Shown here piece after piece: positions 1 through 10,290 of a stretch of DNA of 64,000 nucleotides. The stretch covers positions 124,001-188,000 of the forward strand of contig JAIVFJ010000090.1 in the NCBI GenBank assembly GCA_025765615.1, read 5' to 3'. Positions within the stretch are counted from its first letter, which is position 1. Each line of letters opens with the position of its first letter. The stretch comes from Zopfochytrium polystomum. Taxonomy: Eukaryota; Chytridiomycota; Chytridiomycetes; Chytridiales; Chytridiaceae. A model generated the notes under the pieces. That model saw only the letters and a list, made by a program, of their open reading frames with translations, ran no database searches and was not told the origin of the DNA. Position numbers and translations under genes: made by a program.

Positions 1-383
1 CATAATTCTCTGAGCTGTCTCTCCTTGTTGATGGCTCAGCCCCCTTTGGTGAATCACCCTCCTATTCTGTTCTTTACTGTTTTATTTATTGTTTTGTTGT
101 TTGTGTGTGTTTTCCCTCCTTTGTCCTCTCCTCCCTGTGATTCCAACTCTCTCCTATTTAAACTGCTGCCCCCCTTTCTTGTTGACTGTGAGAACTGTAC
201 CTGAAGTCCCTTGCCTGCCCTTTTCTTCCTGACTGTGTGTATGAGCTGGGGGTTGCAGTCCCTGGTGTGTGACGGGGGGGTTAGTTCCTCTTGGCCATCA
301 TGGCAGTGTGTTGGGTTCAATCCCCAGTGCACCTCACCGTTCTGCATACTGGTTGGGTTGGACTGGGTAGAAGCCACTTGGAA
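1..383. other. Non-coding sequence unlike the rest; truncates copy A
   Basis: I see no credible gene here. The stretch is less GC-rich than its surroundings and abuts the membrane-gene copy A at about 384, where homology to copies B, C and D begins. Around 334-352 there is a T-arm-like hairpin with a TTCAATC loop, resembling a Pol III B box. I could not fold a complete tRNA around it. It may be the edge of an inserted or rearranged segment. Confidence 0.4.
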
Positions 384-1544
384 AAGTGAAGAAACTCACC
401 CGAAGTAACGAAATGCAGGAACACGGCGCAAGAGTAGCAGATGCATCGCAACAGGGCATCGACATAATGCCACACCGAGACTTTGACTTTGTTCACCTGC
501 GCCATGACAGACACGATCCGTGCCTGCGAGGCGACGAAGAAGAAGGTGTCGGTGGATGTCACGTAAACCAGGAGTGTCATCGAAGTTTTTTGCTCGTTTG
601 GATCTGGGATCATGCCGAAAGTGGCCTGGGTATTGGGTTTTTTCCGTGAAAAACCAGAGTTGAGAACCCACGCATTTGCGGAAATAAAGAAAAGATGCGA
701 ACCCCCAGGTTCTGATTGAACAGAATGGCGTCTGCGTGGTGACAACAGAGTTAGAGATAACTGGCACTATCAATGATATAGACTCACCGGCGCTGGTTTT
801 CGAGAATTGCAAGGATCAAATAGAGTGTTCAGTTGGCCAAATTCCAGTAATAAAATAAAAAAAACCAACAGGTGCAGGGAGAATTCAATGAGTGCGACAG
901 CCCCCGCGATTGGCCAGAGCCGCCGCTCCATTTGTGGGAAAAGGAGAATCAGGGCGCGGTAGCTTGTATGATACGAGAGAGCGGCTAGCTAGTTGGTGGC
1001 GTGTGATAATTAGTAGTTGGCAGGTATGGCTGATGGACTGAGTACCACGAGAGTTGTGGAAACTGATTCAGAAAGTAAGTGAGTTGTTTCAGGGATCCTT
1101 TCTTGACGATTCCCAAAGCTGTCAAAACTTACCCAACGGTGCGTAGCCGGCATCAATCAAGGTTTTGATGTGCTCGGAGTGACGGACACAAACTCGCGTT
1201 GCAGAACGGCCGCTGACACGCCATATAAAAAGGAAAACACCAGAGCCGTCCACATAGATCCAGAGAGGTGGAGATTCTTGATTTTGCCGATTTGTTCCCG
1301 GAAGCAGACGCCCTTGGGTTGAAGTTTTAGTGGGTCGATGGTTTTGACCCGAGAAATTGTGAGATCTTTAAATGTTTCGCGTCGACGGTGAGACTTACTA
1401 AAGACAGGCTCAACAACGCGACAGTAAGGACCTGGTTGGAGCCGCTCCTGTCGTAGGCACGATGGGGGAGGTAAAACGGAGGTGGAGGGAAGTGGTTTCG
1501 GCTGATCGGTGTCACGAAAAATGGACTGACACGAAGTCGGCCAT
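384..1544 (-). pseudogene. Membrane-protein family copy A, 3'-truncated
   Basis: This is a relic of the multicopy membrane-protein gene also found at 8137-9866, 12776-14513 and 54479-56203. Reading on the minus strand from 1544 it keeps the short first exon (MADF), the ERLQPG exon, the large exon with the KGVCFREQIGKIKNLHLSGS segment, and the exon with IPDPNEQKTS followed by hydrophobic helices. Two lesions are visible. The donor after the WYSVHQ exon reads AT where B and D read GT. The last three exons are absent because homology stops at about 384. The function of the family is unknown to me. Confidence 0.7.
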
Positions 1545-2036
1545 AACGCGGTGTTGAGTAAATGGGGATTTTATCTCGGAGTTGGATCTGAGAGAATTCG
1601 AAAATCTAAAGCAAGTAAGGGCTTTTTGATGAGTTTAAATTAAAATAGGCGGAGCGAGCGTTTGGGGGCTCAGTGGCCGGGGGAAGCCTGAGGCGCATTC
1701 ACAAAGGAGGAGTTTTCCAGGGGTTCTTCTGATCTGGAATGGCGTCAGCCCATCAGATGACTGGGAGGTTAAGTGGAGCACCCATATTCTTTTTAATTGA
1801 AACACTAGGGAGATTTCAGGGATTTCCAAATCTCGTTTCAGAACCATTCTACAGTATTTGCACTACTGCGATGAGAGCCAATATCCAGCCTCTCCTGCCT
1901 GCAGCAAAACTTACAAAGTGGATGAGCTTCTCAATGCTGTTGGGAAGAGTTTTCAAAATCTCTACGAACTTGGTCCAAATGTTTCCTGTTGCCATTAGTT
2001 TCTGCTTTTCGTTTGTGGTCGACTTTGTTGTGCACC
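1545..2036. other. Intergenic, with F-box relic near 1660-1720
   Basis: This is the 5' flank of copy A. It shares blocks with the flanks of the other copies, including the AGAGAATTCGAA stretch. Around 1660-1720 on the plus strand there is a short fragment matching the F-box relic at 15560-15600. Open frames across 1739-2262 have no recognisable domain and are not conserved among the copies. Confidence 0.4.
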
Positions 2037-3175
2037 TTAGGCTGAACAACAATGAAAATGCTGCTTGTAAGCGATCATTTTCCCCTTGTCTGCGCCGACC
2101 GCCCGTCCGGGACGGGCGGGCAAGCTCCCATTCTCTAATGAGTAATAGTAGCTGTCGAATTCCGTCGGCACGGGTTTTTTTTTTTTTTTTTTTTTGGAAA
2201 GCAGTCCGTGATTGATTTTGGACTGTGGTTGCTTTCGGCCGCTTTGGCGGGGGCTCATGCACCGATGAACATCAACCAATAACGAGAAAAGAAAATGAGG
2301 TGAAAGAAAAGACAGGGCAGTCTGCAACTTTCTAAATATTCCAGTGGAGGTTGGGGTGCGTAGCTTCGTCACATGGAAGCCCGGATCGAGGCGATCAGCC
2401 TGACGCGGAAAAATATCAGTCCCTGTAACTCGATCCGCGGCAAACTGCTCGGTCACTCCCGGCAGTCCCCACCCCCGCCCCCCACCCACGTCGACTCACC
2501 TCTCAATCTCCTCCCTCGGCGCAACCTGCACCGTCCGACCAGGCCCGTTCCCCTCCCCCTCCTCCTCCTCCACCTCCTCCTCCTGGGCGCCGCCGCCGTC
2601 TGCACCACCCCCGCTACGACGCGCCGCACTCCCCGCCGCCGCTGCAAAGACAACCTGCTCGGCCTCCTCCGCCTCGCGCCGCAGCCGCGCCAGCGCCTCG
2701 TCGATGCCGGAGAGGCGCGCGTGGTCGGCCTCGAGGGTGCGGACGAAGTCGTCGTCGGCGCCGACGGCGGCGGCGGTGCTCCTGTCGCGGTCGTGGTCGT
2801 GGTCGTGGTCGTGGTGGTGGTCGTGGTCGGCGTTGGCGGTGGTAGCGCCGGTGCGGAGCGGGCGGGCGGTGGACGGCGCGTGGGGTGACGGATCGGTGCT
2901 GTCGAGGAGGAGGAGGGTGGCGGCGTCTTTTTTTGGGGGAAGGAGGAGGAGGGAGAACGATAAAGAAGAAGGGGAAAAAAGAAGAATCACAGTAGAAAGC
3001 ACTAACCTCGGGTCGAGACGGACGAGCGGGAAGTTGCGGCCGACGTTCGGCGCAGAGAGGGAGCAGCTGCGGTGGCAGCGGCGGCGGCGGACGAAGTTAT
3101 TGAGGCCGAGGACGCGGCGGAGAGGAGGGACGAGCGGGCGGTGATGCACCTGCTCCCCATCGAAACGAGTTTTCT

Positions 3176-3214
<39 letters not shown>

Positions 3215-5557
3215 TGTTGGATCAAGTTCTGTTAAGTGGCTCCGGGAGTGCAACGGGCAATACGAGGCCGAGTTTCGTTGGGTTGAGTCGGGTTGTTTGG
3301 AGTGAAACTCTTTTTTGAGGTGGATTCTTTGTGTTGAGTTGCCGCACCTGTCGATTTCGTCCAGCGCGTCCAGAGCGCTTGCCTCAGACCGGTCCAGCCA
3401 CGGCAGCCGATACGAGCTGGACGAAGCGCTGTGTTCTGTTGTCTGGTCGAGCAGAAGTCATTTTAGAAAGTGGGCCGACTGCGAGCTTCACCCCTTTCCT
3501 CCGCCCCACGTCCCCCTTTTACCCAACGTGTTCCGCCCAGCGATCCTCCACTTACCACCGACTCGCCATCGTTGATGTCGACCTCTTCGACGTCGACCCT
3601 GTTCAAAATGTCGTTTACGCGGTGCTCCTCCTCTTCAGTCATCGCGTGGTAGTAGCGCGCGTTCGGGCCGAGCTTGCGAGTAAAAAAAAAAGTCACGAAA
3701 TAGGGAAGTTTAGAAAACTACTGCCGTAAGGGGATAGGTCACTTACAATTATGTTACGCTGGATAAAGTCACCCTTCTTGTATCCCTTGAGCGGAGCGGT
3801 GTCGTGCTCTCGAGCCAGGCCGCCTGGAGGGGTGTTGCGTCACCGCGTGCAAAAGGAGCGGAGCAGAATCGAGAGAATGGCTTTAGGAAAGAGCGTAACC
3901 CCGCCTCTCACCGCGCTCTTTCCTCTCCTCTCCAAAACAAACTGCCCACACACACACACACACACACCCCCTTCCCCGCACCTTCCGCTCTCCCGTCCTC
4001 CCCTTCCTCCTGCACCGCCGTGCCATCCGTCCTTCTCCCCGCCGCCGCGAGGGGCAGGCGGCCGCCGTTGGCCGCGGTGGGCAGCGGGCGGCGACGGCGG
4101 CGGCGGCGCAGGGCGGTTTCGGTGACAAAGGTGCGGTGGTCGGTCGAGTGCTGGGAGCGCAGCTCGAACGCGTCGTCGTCGTCGTCGTCGACGAGGGCGT
4201 CCTCGTCGTTGTCGTCGGCGGAGGCAGCGGGTGTCCCGGTGGCGGTGGGGGGCGTGGAGCGCAGGGCTTTGACGATCTGCCAAGGTTGCGGGCCGTGGGT
4301 GGGGTGGGAAGGCGCGGTTACGGTCTTTACCGCACTCCTTCAAGCGAGGGCAGTTTCCATACCTTGTTCTTTTCCTTGAGGACCGAATCAAGCTGTCGGA
4401 TCTTGTGCAGGCCGTTCAGGATCTTGAGGCGAGTTTCCTCGTCTTCCTGATTAGGGGTAAGTATCGGATGAAACCCATCATAACCCTCCTCCCCTTCCTC
4501 CACCTCCTCCTACAACTCCTTCCTTACCCGATCCTCCGGCCGCTGCCGCGCGTGCTCGTCGCCGGCCAAGTTCATCCTGATAAACGCCTCGTTCCTCGTC
4601 GCGAACGCATCCTTGATGCGCTTGAGGTAGCCCTCCAGGTCAGCCTGTTGCGAGGAAGGGTGAGTCGGCCCAAAATCGAAGCCAGGCCAAAGAAAAGAAG
4701 AAGCACTCAAAACCTCACCCGCCTCTCATCCCACTCGAAATGCCGCCTCAAAATGTCCTGCACCACATCATCCGCGTCTCCACCACCACCAGCCCCAACT
4801 GCAACAGGCTCGCCATCGTCGCCGTCGCCGCCGTCGTCATCCCCCTCCGCCGCCGCCCGTTCCGTATCGTCGCCCCTCCCCTCCCCGTCCTCCCCCTCAT
4901 CCTCCTCCCCGTCGTCGTCGTCATCGTCATCCTCATCCTCCTCCTCCTCCTCCACGACGACGCCGCCGCCAAACTTTTCCCACGTGGACGGCAGGCCCGC
5001 GAGGAGGCGCGGCTGCGAGGCGGCGGCTGTGACGGCGGCGACCGGGGTCGGGGGCGCGGACCAGTCTGTGGGAAAGTCGGTGGTGTAGTCAGTGTTTGGT
5101 GGTTGTGGTTGTTGTTGGGGGAGGGAGGAGTGGGGGGGATGCCCTCGAATTTCTCACCCACCGTCGAGCGGCGGGTCCGGGTCGAGGCGGGTGAGGCCGC
5201 CGCGAGACGCGGCGCTGCTGCTGTTGGTCCTGGTGGCGGTGGTGTCTGCAGAGTTTCGGACGGAGCGCTGGAATTTTATTTTAGTTTATTTTATTTTTTG
5301 GCGAAGCAAAGCAAGGCGGTTTGTGTGTTTTGGTTGGGTTAGTTGGGTTGGTTCGTTGGAAGGGTTGGGTTGGAAGGGTTGATGGGAGGCGGACTTGCGC
5401 GGTGCAGGCAAAGTATCATCGGCAGGCGGCGAGATGCGCGCGCCCGGTTAAGATGGCGCGGCGGGATGGTGGGGAGAGAGGAGGACTCTCCAATGCTTCG
5501 CCACCTCTGGGGAACGGAGCAGCGCAGCAGTCGATCGTCGCCGTCGCTCTTTGTCAT
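2037..5557 (-). CDS. FSIP1: FSIP1-like flagellar coiled-coil protein
   Basis: This multi-exon minus-strand gene resembles fibrous sheath-interacting protein 1. In order there are a Ser/Pro-rich N-terminus (start 5557), an exon with a long Asp/Glu tract ending DILRRHFEWDERR, exon ADLEGYLKRIKDAFATRNEA, exon LKILNGLHKIRQLDSVLKEK, a basic/acidic low-complexity exon, and then the diagnostic block GYKKGDFIQRNII plus MTEEEEHRVNDILNRVD. That block parallels the human 'DFIKRNIELAK ... EKKRLVELLKDLDE' region. An LDALDEIDRKL motif follows, as in the human protein, and then an A/S-rich and His/Asp-repeat region with a coiled coil. Phases agree across the junctions I checked. The 3' end is uncertain, lying anywhere from 2037 to about 2400. 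The next gene upstream, Spo7-like, lies on the same strand. The protein suggests a flagellate life stage. Confidence 0.65.
2100..2118. repeat. Perfect 9-bp-arm inverted repeat
   Basis: CGCCCGTCC, a G, then GGACGGGCG forms a perfect GC-rich hairpin. It lies within the uncertain 3' end of the FSIP1-like gene, so it could be 3'UTR structure. Confidence 0.6.
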
Positions 5558-5825
5558 GCTGCTTACCCCCCTCAGCTACCCATTTACAAACCAGTACGTA
5601 CCTTCATCCGTGTCATCCGGTTGTTGTTTGTTCAACGAACTCGCGTGCAAAAACAGAAACAAAACAACTTTGACAATTACAGCAACTTGGCCCAACATGG
5701 GGCCTGCGAGGGAAGGGAGGAGGGGTAAATATAAAGGAGAGCAATAGGAGTGGTGAGAGCAGTTCCGAGGAAAGGGTAGACGGGATGGTCGGACGGTGTT
5801 TAAAAAACCAACTCCAGCAGGAACG

Positions 5826-5862
<37 letters not shown>

Positions 5863-5864
5863 GC
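5826..5864. repeat. (AAC)n trinucleotide repeat in intergenic region
   Basis: About thirteen AAC/CAA units lie between the Spo7-like and FSIP1-like genes. The whole 5558-6024 interval otherwise shows only CA-rich tracts and no supported gene. On the minus strand the repeat reads GTT and lies upstream of the FSIP1-like start. Confidence 0.8.
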
Positions 5865-6024
5865 AACAGCAACGAGCAACGACAACGAACAACCAACAAC
5901 AATCGGCAGCAACATCAACAGCAATCATTTTCGACGCCTTGTTGCAACCAATCCTTTCACCCCATCATGCCATCACACACACGCACACACGCACACACAC
6001 GACCGACAGACGACGGCGCCGCCT

Positions 6025-6596
6025 TCACCGCCCGGCCGACGCGGCGCCCGCACCGCGACGCGACACAGAGGCTGCGGCGGGGGAGCCCGTTCCGCCGCCG
6101 ACAAAGCGCTCGCGGTAGCTTGCGTAGCCCTCCTGGAACTGCTGCGGCACGGAGCGAGAAAACGAGATCTCGCCGCGGCCCCGCTTGTTGAACTCCATGT
6201 TGAACGGCCGGAGGACGCTGTTGACTTGGCCCGTGAACCTTTCGTTTTTTAATGGGTGAGGACCAGTGTGAGAACGAAATCAAAATTAAATGAACTCGAG
6301 ACCGTAATGAACACATACACACAAACACACACACACACACCTGGCGGGATTCGACAGTTTTTTTCCGGAACATGCCGCTGGCGAAAAAGAGAAGTAGGGC
6401 CGAGCCGGTAATCGTCAACCCAACCACGTTCCACGAGTAGCCGCCAGCCTTTGATGGAAGAAAGGGAGAGAGAACGAATGCGCGTGCGCGCGTGAGCGTG
6501 TGAGTGTTTGTGGGTGAGTGTTTGTGGGTGAGTGAGTTCTCGTGGGTCAAAAAACCGATGGCCAACCCATTATCTACAAGCATCATCTGCATTCAC

Positions 6597-6627
<31 letters not shown>

Positions 6628-7387
6628 CAAAAATAAAATAACTCACATCCTCCTCCCCATCCTCTCCGCCGCCGGCGCCGGCGCCTACGGCACCATCCGC
6701 GGCGGCCACAACGCGGTAAGCAAAATACGCACAAGCGAGAACGAGCAAAGCGAAAAACGCCTCCCATCTGCGTCGGGAGCGGTTGACGCGGAGCATGTTC
6801 TGTCGGATGCGCTCCTCAAAGATCATGACGTCGCGCCAAGCCTTTTTGTTCGAGTGCTGGTGTTGCTGGTGGTGCTGGTGTGGCTGTGGATGCGAGGGCG
6901 GGGACGGGGACGGGGACGGTTGGGCGGTGGTGGTGGTGGTGGTGGCGGATTGTGGTGGTGGCGGATGCGATCGTGCGGGAAGTGGCGGGGGCGGAGGGTG
7001 GAGTGCGGAGGCGAGATTGTGTGGAGGAGAAGGAGGAGGATGTGGGTGTGGTTGCGGCTGTTGTGTTGCTGCTGGTGGTGGTGGTGGTGCTGGTGGTGCT
7101 GGTGGTGCTGGTGGTGCTGGGGATGGGGGCGCAGAAGCAGCAGCACCAGCAGCAGCCGCGGGCGGCAGTGCAGAGGACGACGACGCGGTGGCGGATTGAG
7201 GCGATGACGATGACGATGGCGATGGCGATGATGACGACGGCGCCGACGATGATGACGAAGAGGACGATGATGATGGCATTAGTGAAGAAGGTGACGCGGC
7301 GGCGGCTGTGGCGCCCAGTAACGGCGGCGTCGGCTGCTGCTGCGGCTGCTGTTGGTGTTGTTGCTGTTGTCGAGGTTTGGCGACCAT
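6025..7387 (-). CDS. SPO7: Spo7-like regulatory subunit of the Nem1-Spo7 phosphatase
   Basis: Spo7 (CNEP1R1 in animals) binds the Nem1 phosphatase at the nuclear envelope/ER to activate lipin. Exon 1, from the Met at 7387, encodes about 190 residues of Gln-, Ser-, Pro- and His-rich low complexity and then the family core AWRDVMIFEERIRQNMLRVN and a first membrane helix (FFALLVLACAYFAY). Exon 2 carries the second helix (VVGLTITGSALLLFFASGMF). Exon 3 carries the hallmark NSVLRPFNMEFNKRGRGEIS and SRSVPQQFQEGYASYRERF motif near the C-terminus. The stop is at 6025-6027. Intron 1 holds a CA/GT microsatellite at about 6597-6625 and intron 2 another at 6310-6340. The long N-terminal low-complexity segment is larger than usual for the family. 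Confidence 0.85.
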
Positions 7388-7550
7388 CGCGGGTCGCGCG
7401 CCTTTTTTTTTTCCTTTTTTTTTTTCCTTTTTTTTTTTCCTTTTCTCTCTTTCTTTCTTTCTGGATTCTTTCATTTCAATTTGTGTTTTTGGTGAGCTCA
7501 CGCACCAATAGCGAGACAGCAAGAGAGCGAGGGAGGGAGAGAGAGAGAGG

Positions 7551-7594
<44 letters not shown>

Positions 7595-8136
7595 GGTCCC
7601 GAGAGAATCCCTCTCCTTTCCATACGAGAGGCCTTATACTGAATACTGCCACTCTGAAAGTATGATCATGCTGATGGGGCGAGCATCGGCCGCCCTCCCC
7701 CTTCCCCCCCCCACAGACGCACACCGTATGATAACCCATCAGACAGAGTGCGTGTTACAGCGCAGCGGCCTTCTTGCATACGCAGCCCGTGCCTGAAGAG
7801 CCCCGCGGAGTGCTCTGCGACCGCTCTGGGGCTCCCCCGGAGGATTTTTTCTGCTGAACTCTCTGAGTGATTGGTGGCCTTGCATCTCGTTTGCAAAGAC
7901 GAATATCTCTTGCGATGCAAGTAAAAAAATAAAAAATCATCCACGAAGCGTGATTTCTAGCCCGAGATCGAGAGGGGCAATCTTGGAAAATATGCCCTTG
8001 GGATAAGAACGCTGCAGGTCCCACCATTCTAACAGGGGGCTTTCTCTTATTCCTTTATTAATTTTGATGTTTCGGGGTTCAGCATTTCTCCTCCATTATT
8101 TTGATGCCACACTTTACTCTATTCTACTCGTTGATT
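7388..8136. other. Intergenic: GA/CT tract and duplicated flank
   Basis: Positions 7388-7460 hold T/C-rich runs, and 7518-7591 an almost pure GA tract, which reads CT in the direction of the Spo7-like gene and sits about 130 bp before its start. From about 7950 to 8136 the sequence matches the 3' flank of copy D (56204-56360, inverted), so the duplicated unit reaches past the gene. No supported gene. Confidence 0.6.
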
Positions 8137-9866
8137 TTATGCGCTCAAGCTCATTCCTCTACCTCCAGAAGACGGCTGCAGCGAGGGACGCTTCGAAGAC
8201 TTCACGTCGGACGAAGGGATCGACGTCGAATTTTGCTGCAAGGCAGCGACGAGCTTGCGGACGCGGTCAGCATCCGTGAGGAGGACCATGATCATGATGC
8301 AAGGGGCTACCGAGAGGAAGACCCTTGTTGTAACGAATAATAATTTTTACTGGATTAGTGAACGAACGGGAGATATTTAGGCCACTTTTTCGCTTCTTAC
8401 CATGCTGGTGAGAGTAATACATTCGTTCCCAGGAAACGGCCGAGGACGCATTTTTTTTTTTTTTTTTTTTTTTTTTTTGCGATCATGGCTGTCAAAAACA
8501 ACCTTGAAGTTGTTGTCTTATTAATTCCCTTACCTTCCGACGTGGGATAAAAGACTCCGCCTACATCAACCGGAATAGAAGGAAGAGGGAAAAGGCCGTT
8601 CTTGAGTTTTTGGCTTCACAACTGAGGTGTGCGCCCACCAATGTAACGAGGGAGAGAAAAGTGAAAAAACTCACTCGAAAAAAAAGTGAAGAAACTCACC
8701 CGCAGTAACGAAATACAGAAACACGGCGCCAGAGTAGCAGATGCATCGCAACAGGGCATCGATATAATGCCACAACGAGACTTTGGCATTGGTCACCTGC
8801 GCCATGACGGACACGATCCGCGCTTGCGAAGCGACGAAGAAGATGGTGTCGGTGGCAATGACGTAAACCAAGAGTGTCGTGGAGGTTTTTTGTTCGTTCG
8901 GATCTGGGATTGTGCCTAAATTGGCCTGGGTTTTCCGTGAAAACCAGAGCTGAGAACGCACGTGTTTGCTGCGGAAATTAAGACAGGTACGAACCTCCAT
9001 TTTCCGATTGAACAGAATGACGTCTGCGTGGTGATAACACAGTTAGAGATAATTGGCACTACTAATGATATGGACACACCAGCTCTGGTTTCGAGAATTG
9101 CAAGGTATTAAACAGAGCATTCAGATAGCCGAATTCCAGATCCAACAAACAAAAAAAAAAAAATAATAAAATAAAAGAAAACCAACATGTTCAGGGAGAA
9201 TTCAATGAAAGCGACAGCTCCCGCGATCGGCCAGAGCCGCCGCTCCATTTGTGGAAACAGAAGAATCAGAGCGCGGTAGCTTGTATGATATGAGAGAGCG
9301 GCTAACTAGTTGGTTGGCGTGATAATTAGTGATGGGCAGGTACCGCTGATGGACTGAGTACCACGAGAGTTGCTGACACTGGTTCAGAAGGTAAGTGAAC
9401 TGTTTCTGGGGGTCCTTTCTTAAAGATTTCCAATGCTTGCAGAACTTACACAACGGTGCGTAGCCAGCATCAATGAGGGTTTTGATGGTGCTCGGAGTGA
9501 CATACAGAAATTCGCGTTCAGCAACGGCCGCCGACACGCCATTGAAAAAGTAAAACACCAGAGCCGTCCACATAGATCCAGAGAGGTGGAGATTCTTGAT
9601 TTTGCCGATCTGTTCCCGGAAGCAGACGCCCTTGGGTTGAAGTTTTAGTGGGTCGATGGTTTTGACCCGAGAAATTGTGAGATCTTTAAATGTTTCGCGT
9701 CGATGGTGAGACTTACTAAAGACAGGCTCAACAACGCGGCAACAAGGACCTGGTTGGAGGCGCTCCTATCGTCGGCACGATGCGGGGTGGAGGGAAGTGG
9801 TTAAGACGCGTAGAACTTTTGGCTGATCGGTGTCAGGAAACTTAGGCCTAACACGAAATCGGCCAT
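8137..9866 (-). CDS. Multicopy polytopic membrane protein, copy B (intact)
   Basis: I reconstruct about nine exons encoding roughly 290 residues: MADF | ERLQPG...EPVF | NLTISRVKT...DAGYAPLC | QQLSWYSVHQ | YRALILLFPQMERRLWPIAG | a 5-nt micro-exon AGCTG at 9080-9084 | DVILFN...ME | ANLGTIPDPNEQ...FVTAG | GVFYPTS | a 4-nt micro-exon CATG at 8401-8404 | WVFLSV...MSLSA, with the stop at 8137-8139. About five hydrophobic segments suggest a polytopic membrane protein with a Ser/Lys-rich tail. I recognise no family. Two indels relative to the other copies, at 9320 and 9098, fall in proposed introns, which supports this model. An F-box relic starts divergently just upstream. Confidence 0.6.
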
Positions 9867-9984
9867 AACGCGGTGCTGGTCGTGTTTCCTTATGTAAATG
9901 AAGATTTATTTCGGAGGGGGAACTGAGAGAATTCAAATCTCAACATCTTTTTGATGAGTTTAAAAATAGGGGGAGCGTGTGTTT

Positions 9985-10260
9985 CAGGGCTCATTGGAAG
10001 GGGGGAACCTCGGGGCATAAGGCACTCGAGCACGCAATTCTCCGACTCAAGTAAGACATTGGATGCGGCAGGTGCCCCACGGCCGGGGGGAGAGTACAAC
10101 ACAAGATATTGCTATCGCATTTGCGCCGGACGCCAGTTGAGAAGTGTCCTCACGCGAGAGACTTCAAGGCGCAGGAAGAGTTTTAGGCGTGGAGAGCGTT
10201 CCAAAAAAGGCTGGGCGTTGAGAACGCGGAGTAAAAGCAGAGATCGCCAAAAGAGGCCGT
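9985..10260 (+). pseudogene. F-box-family fragment (C-terminal region)
   Basis: This stretch aligns with 15590-15850 and 34130-34370, all relics of one family. Recognisable pieces are the RLK-D-IGCGWCP-like segment and the IAIAFA...VE-YL segment. The frame is broken several times: a TAA replaces a GAA codon in the first segment, and the YL segment ends at a TGA. It lies divergent to membrane copy B and runs straight into the kinase/Sel1 gene. Confidence 0.55.
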
Positions 10261-10290
10261 TCGTGTTACTGCAATGGTGCTCTCCCACAG

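Noticed and set aside
334..360. Possible tRNA gene
   Set aside because: Only a T-arm-like hairpin is present. Acceptor, D and anticodon arms could not be paired.
1739..2215. 158-codon plus-strand open frame
   Set aside because: It runs through a T-run and the hairpin, has no domain and is not conserved next to the other membrane-gene copies.
1849..2262. 137-codon minus-strand open frame with a hydrophobic end
   Set aside because: It contains a poly-Lys stretch from an A-run and no splice-consistent link to a known domain. It could be part of the FSIP1 3' end but I cannot show it.
3003..3161. Mitochondrial targeting peptide in a separate small gene starting at 3161
   Set aside because: The Arg/Ser/Ala-rich segment looked like a presequence, but it joins in phase to the upstream FSIP1 exon ending LDALDEID, so it is internal.
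6880..7665. Long plus-strand frames opposite the Spo7-like gene
   Set aside because: They are mirror frames of Gln/Pro/Ser-rich coding sequence. The minus strand carries the Spo7 motifs.
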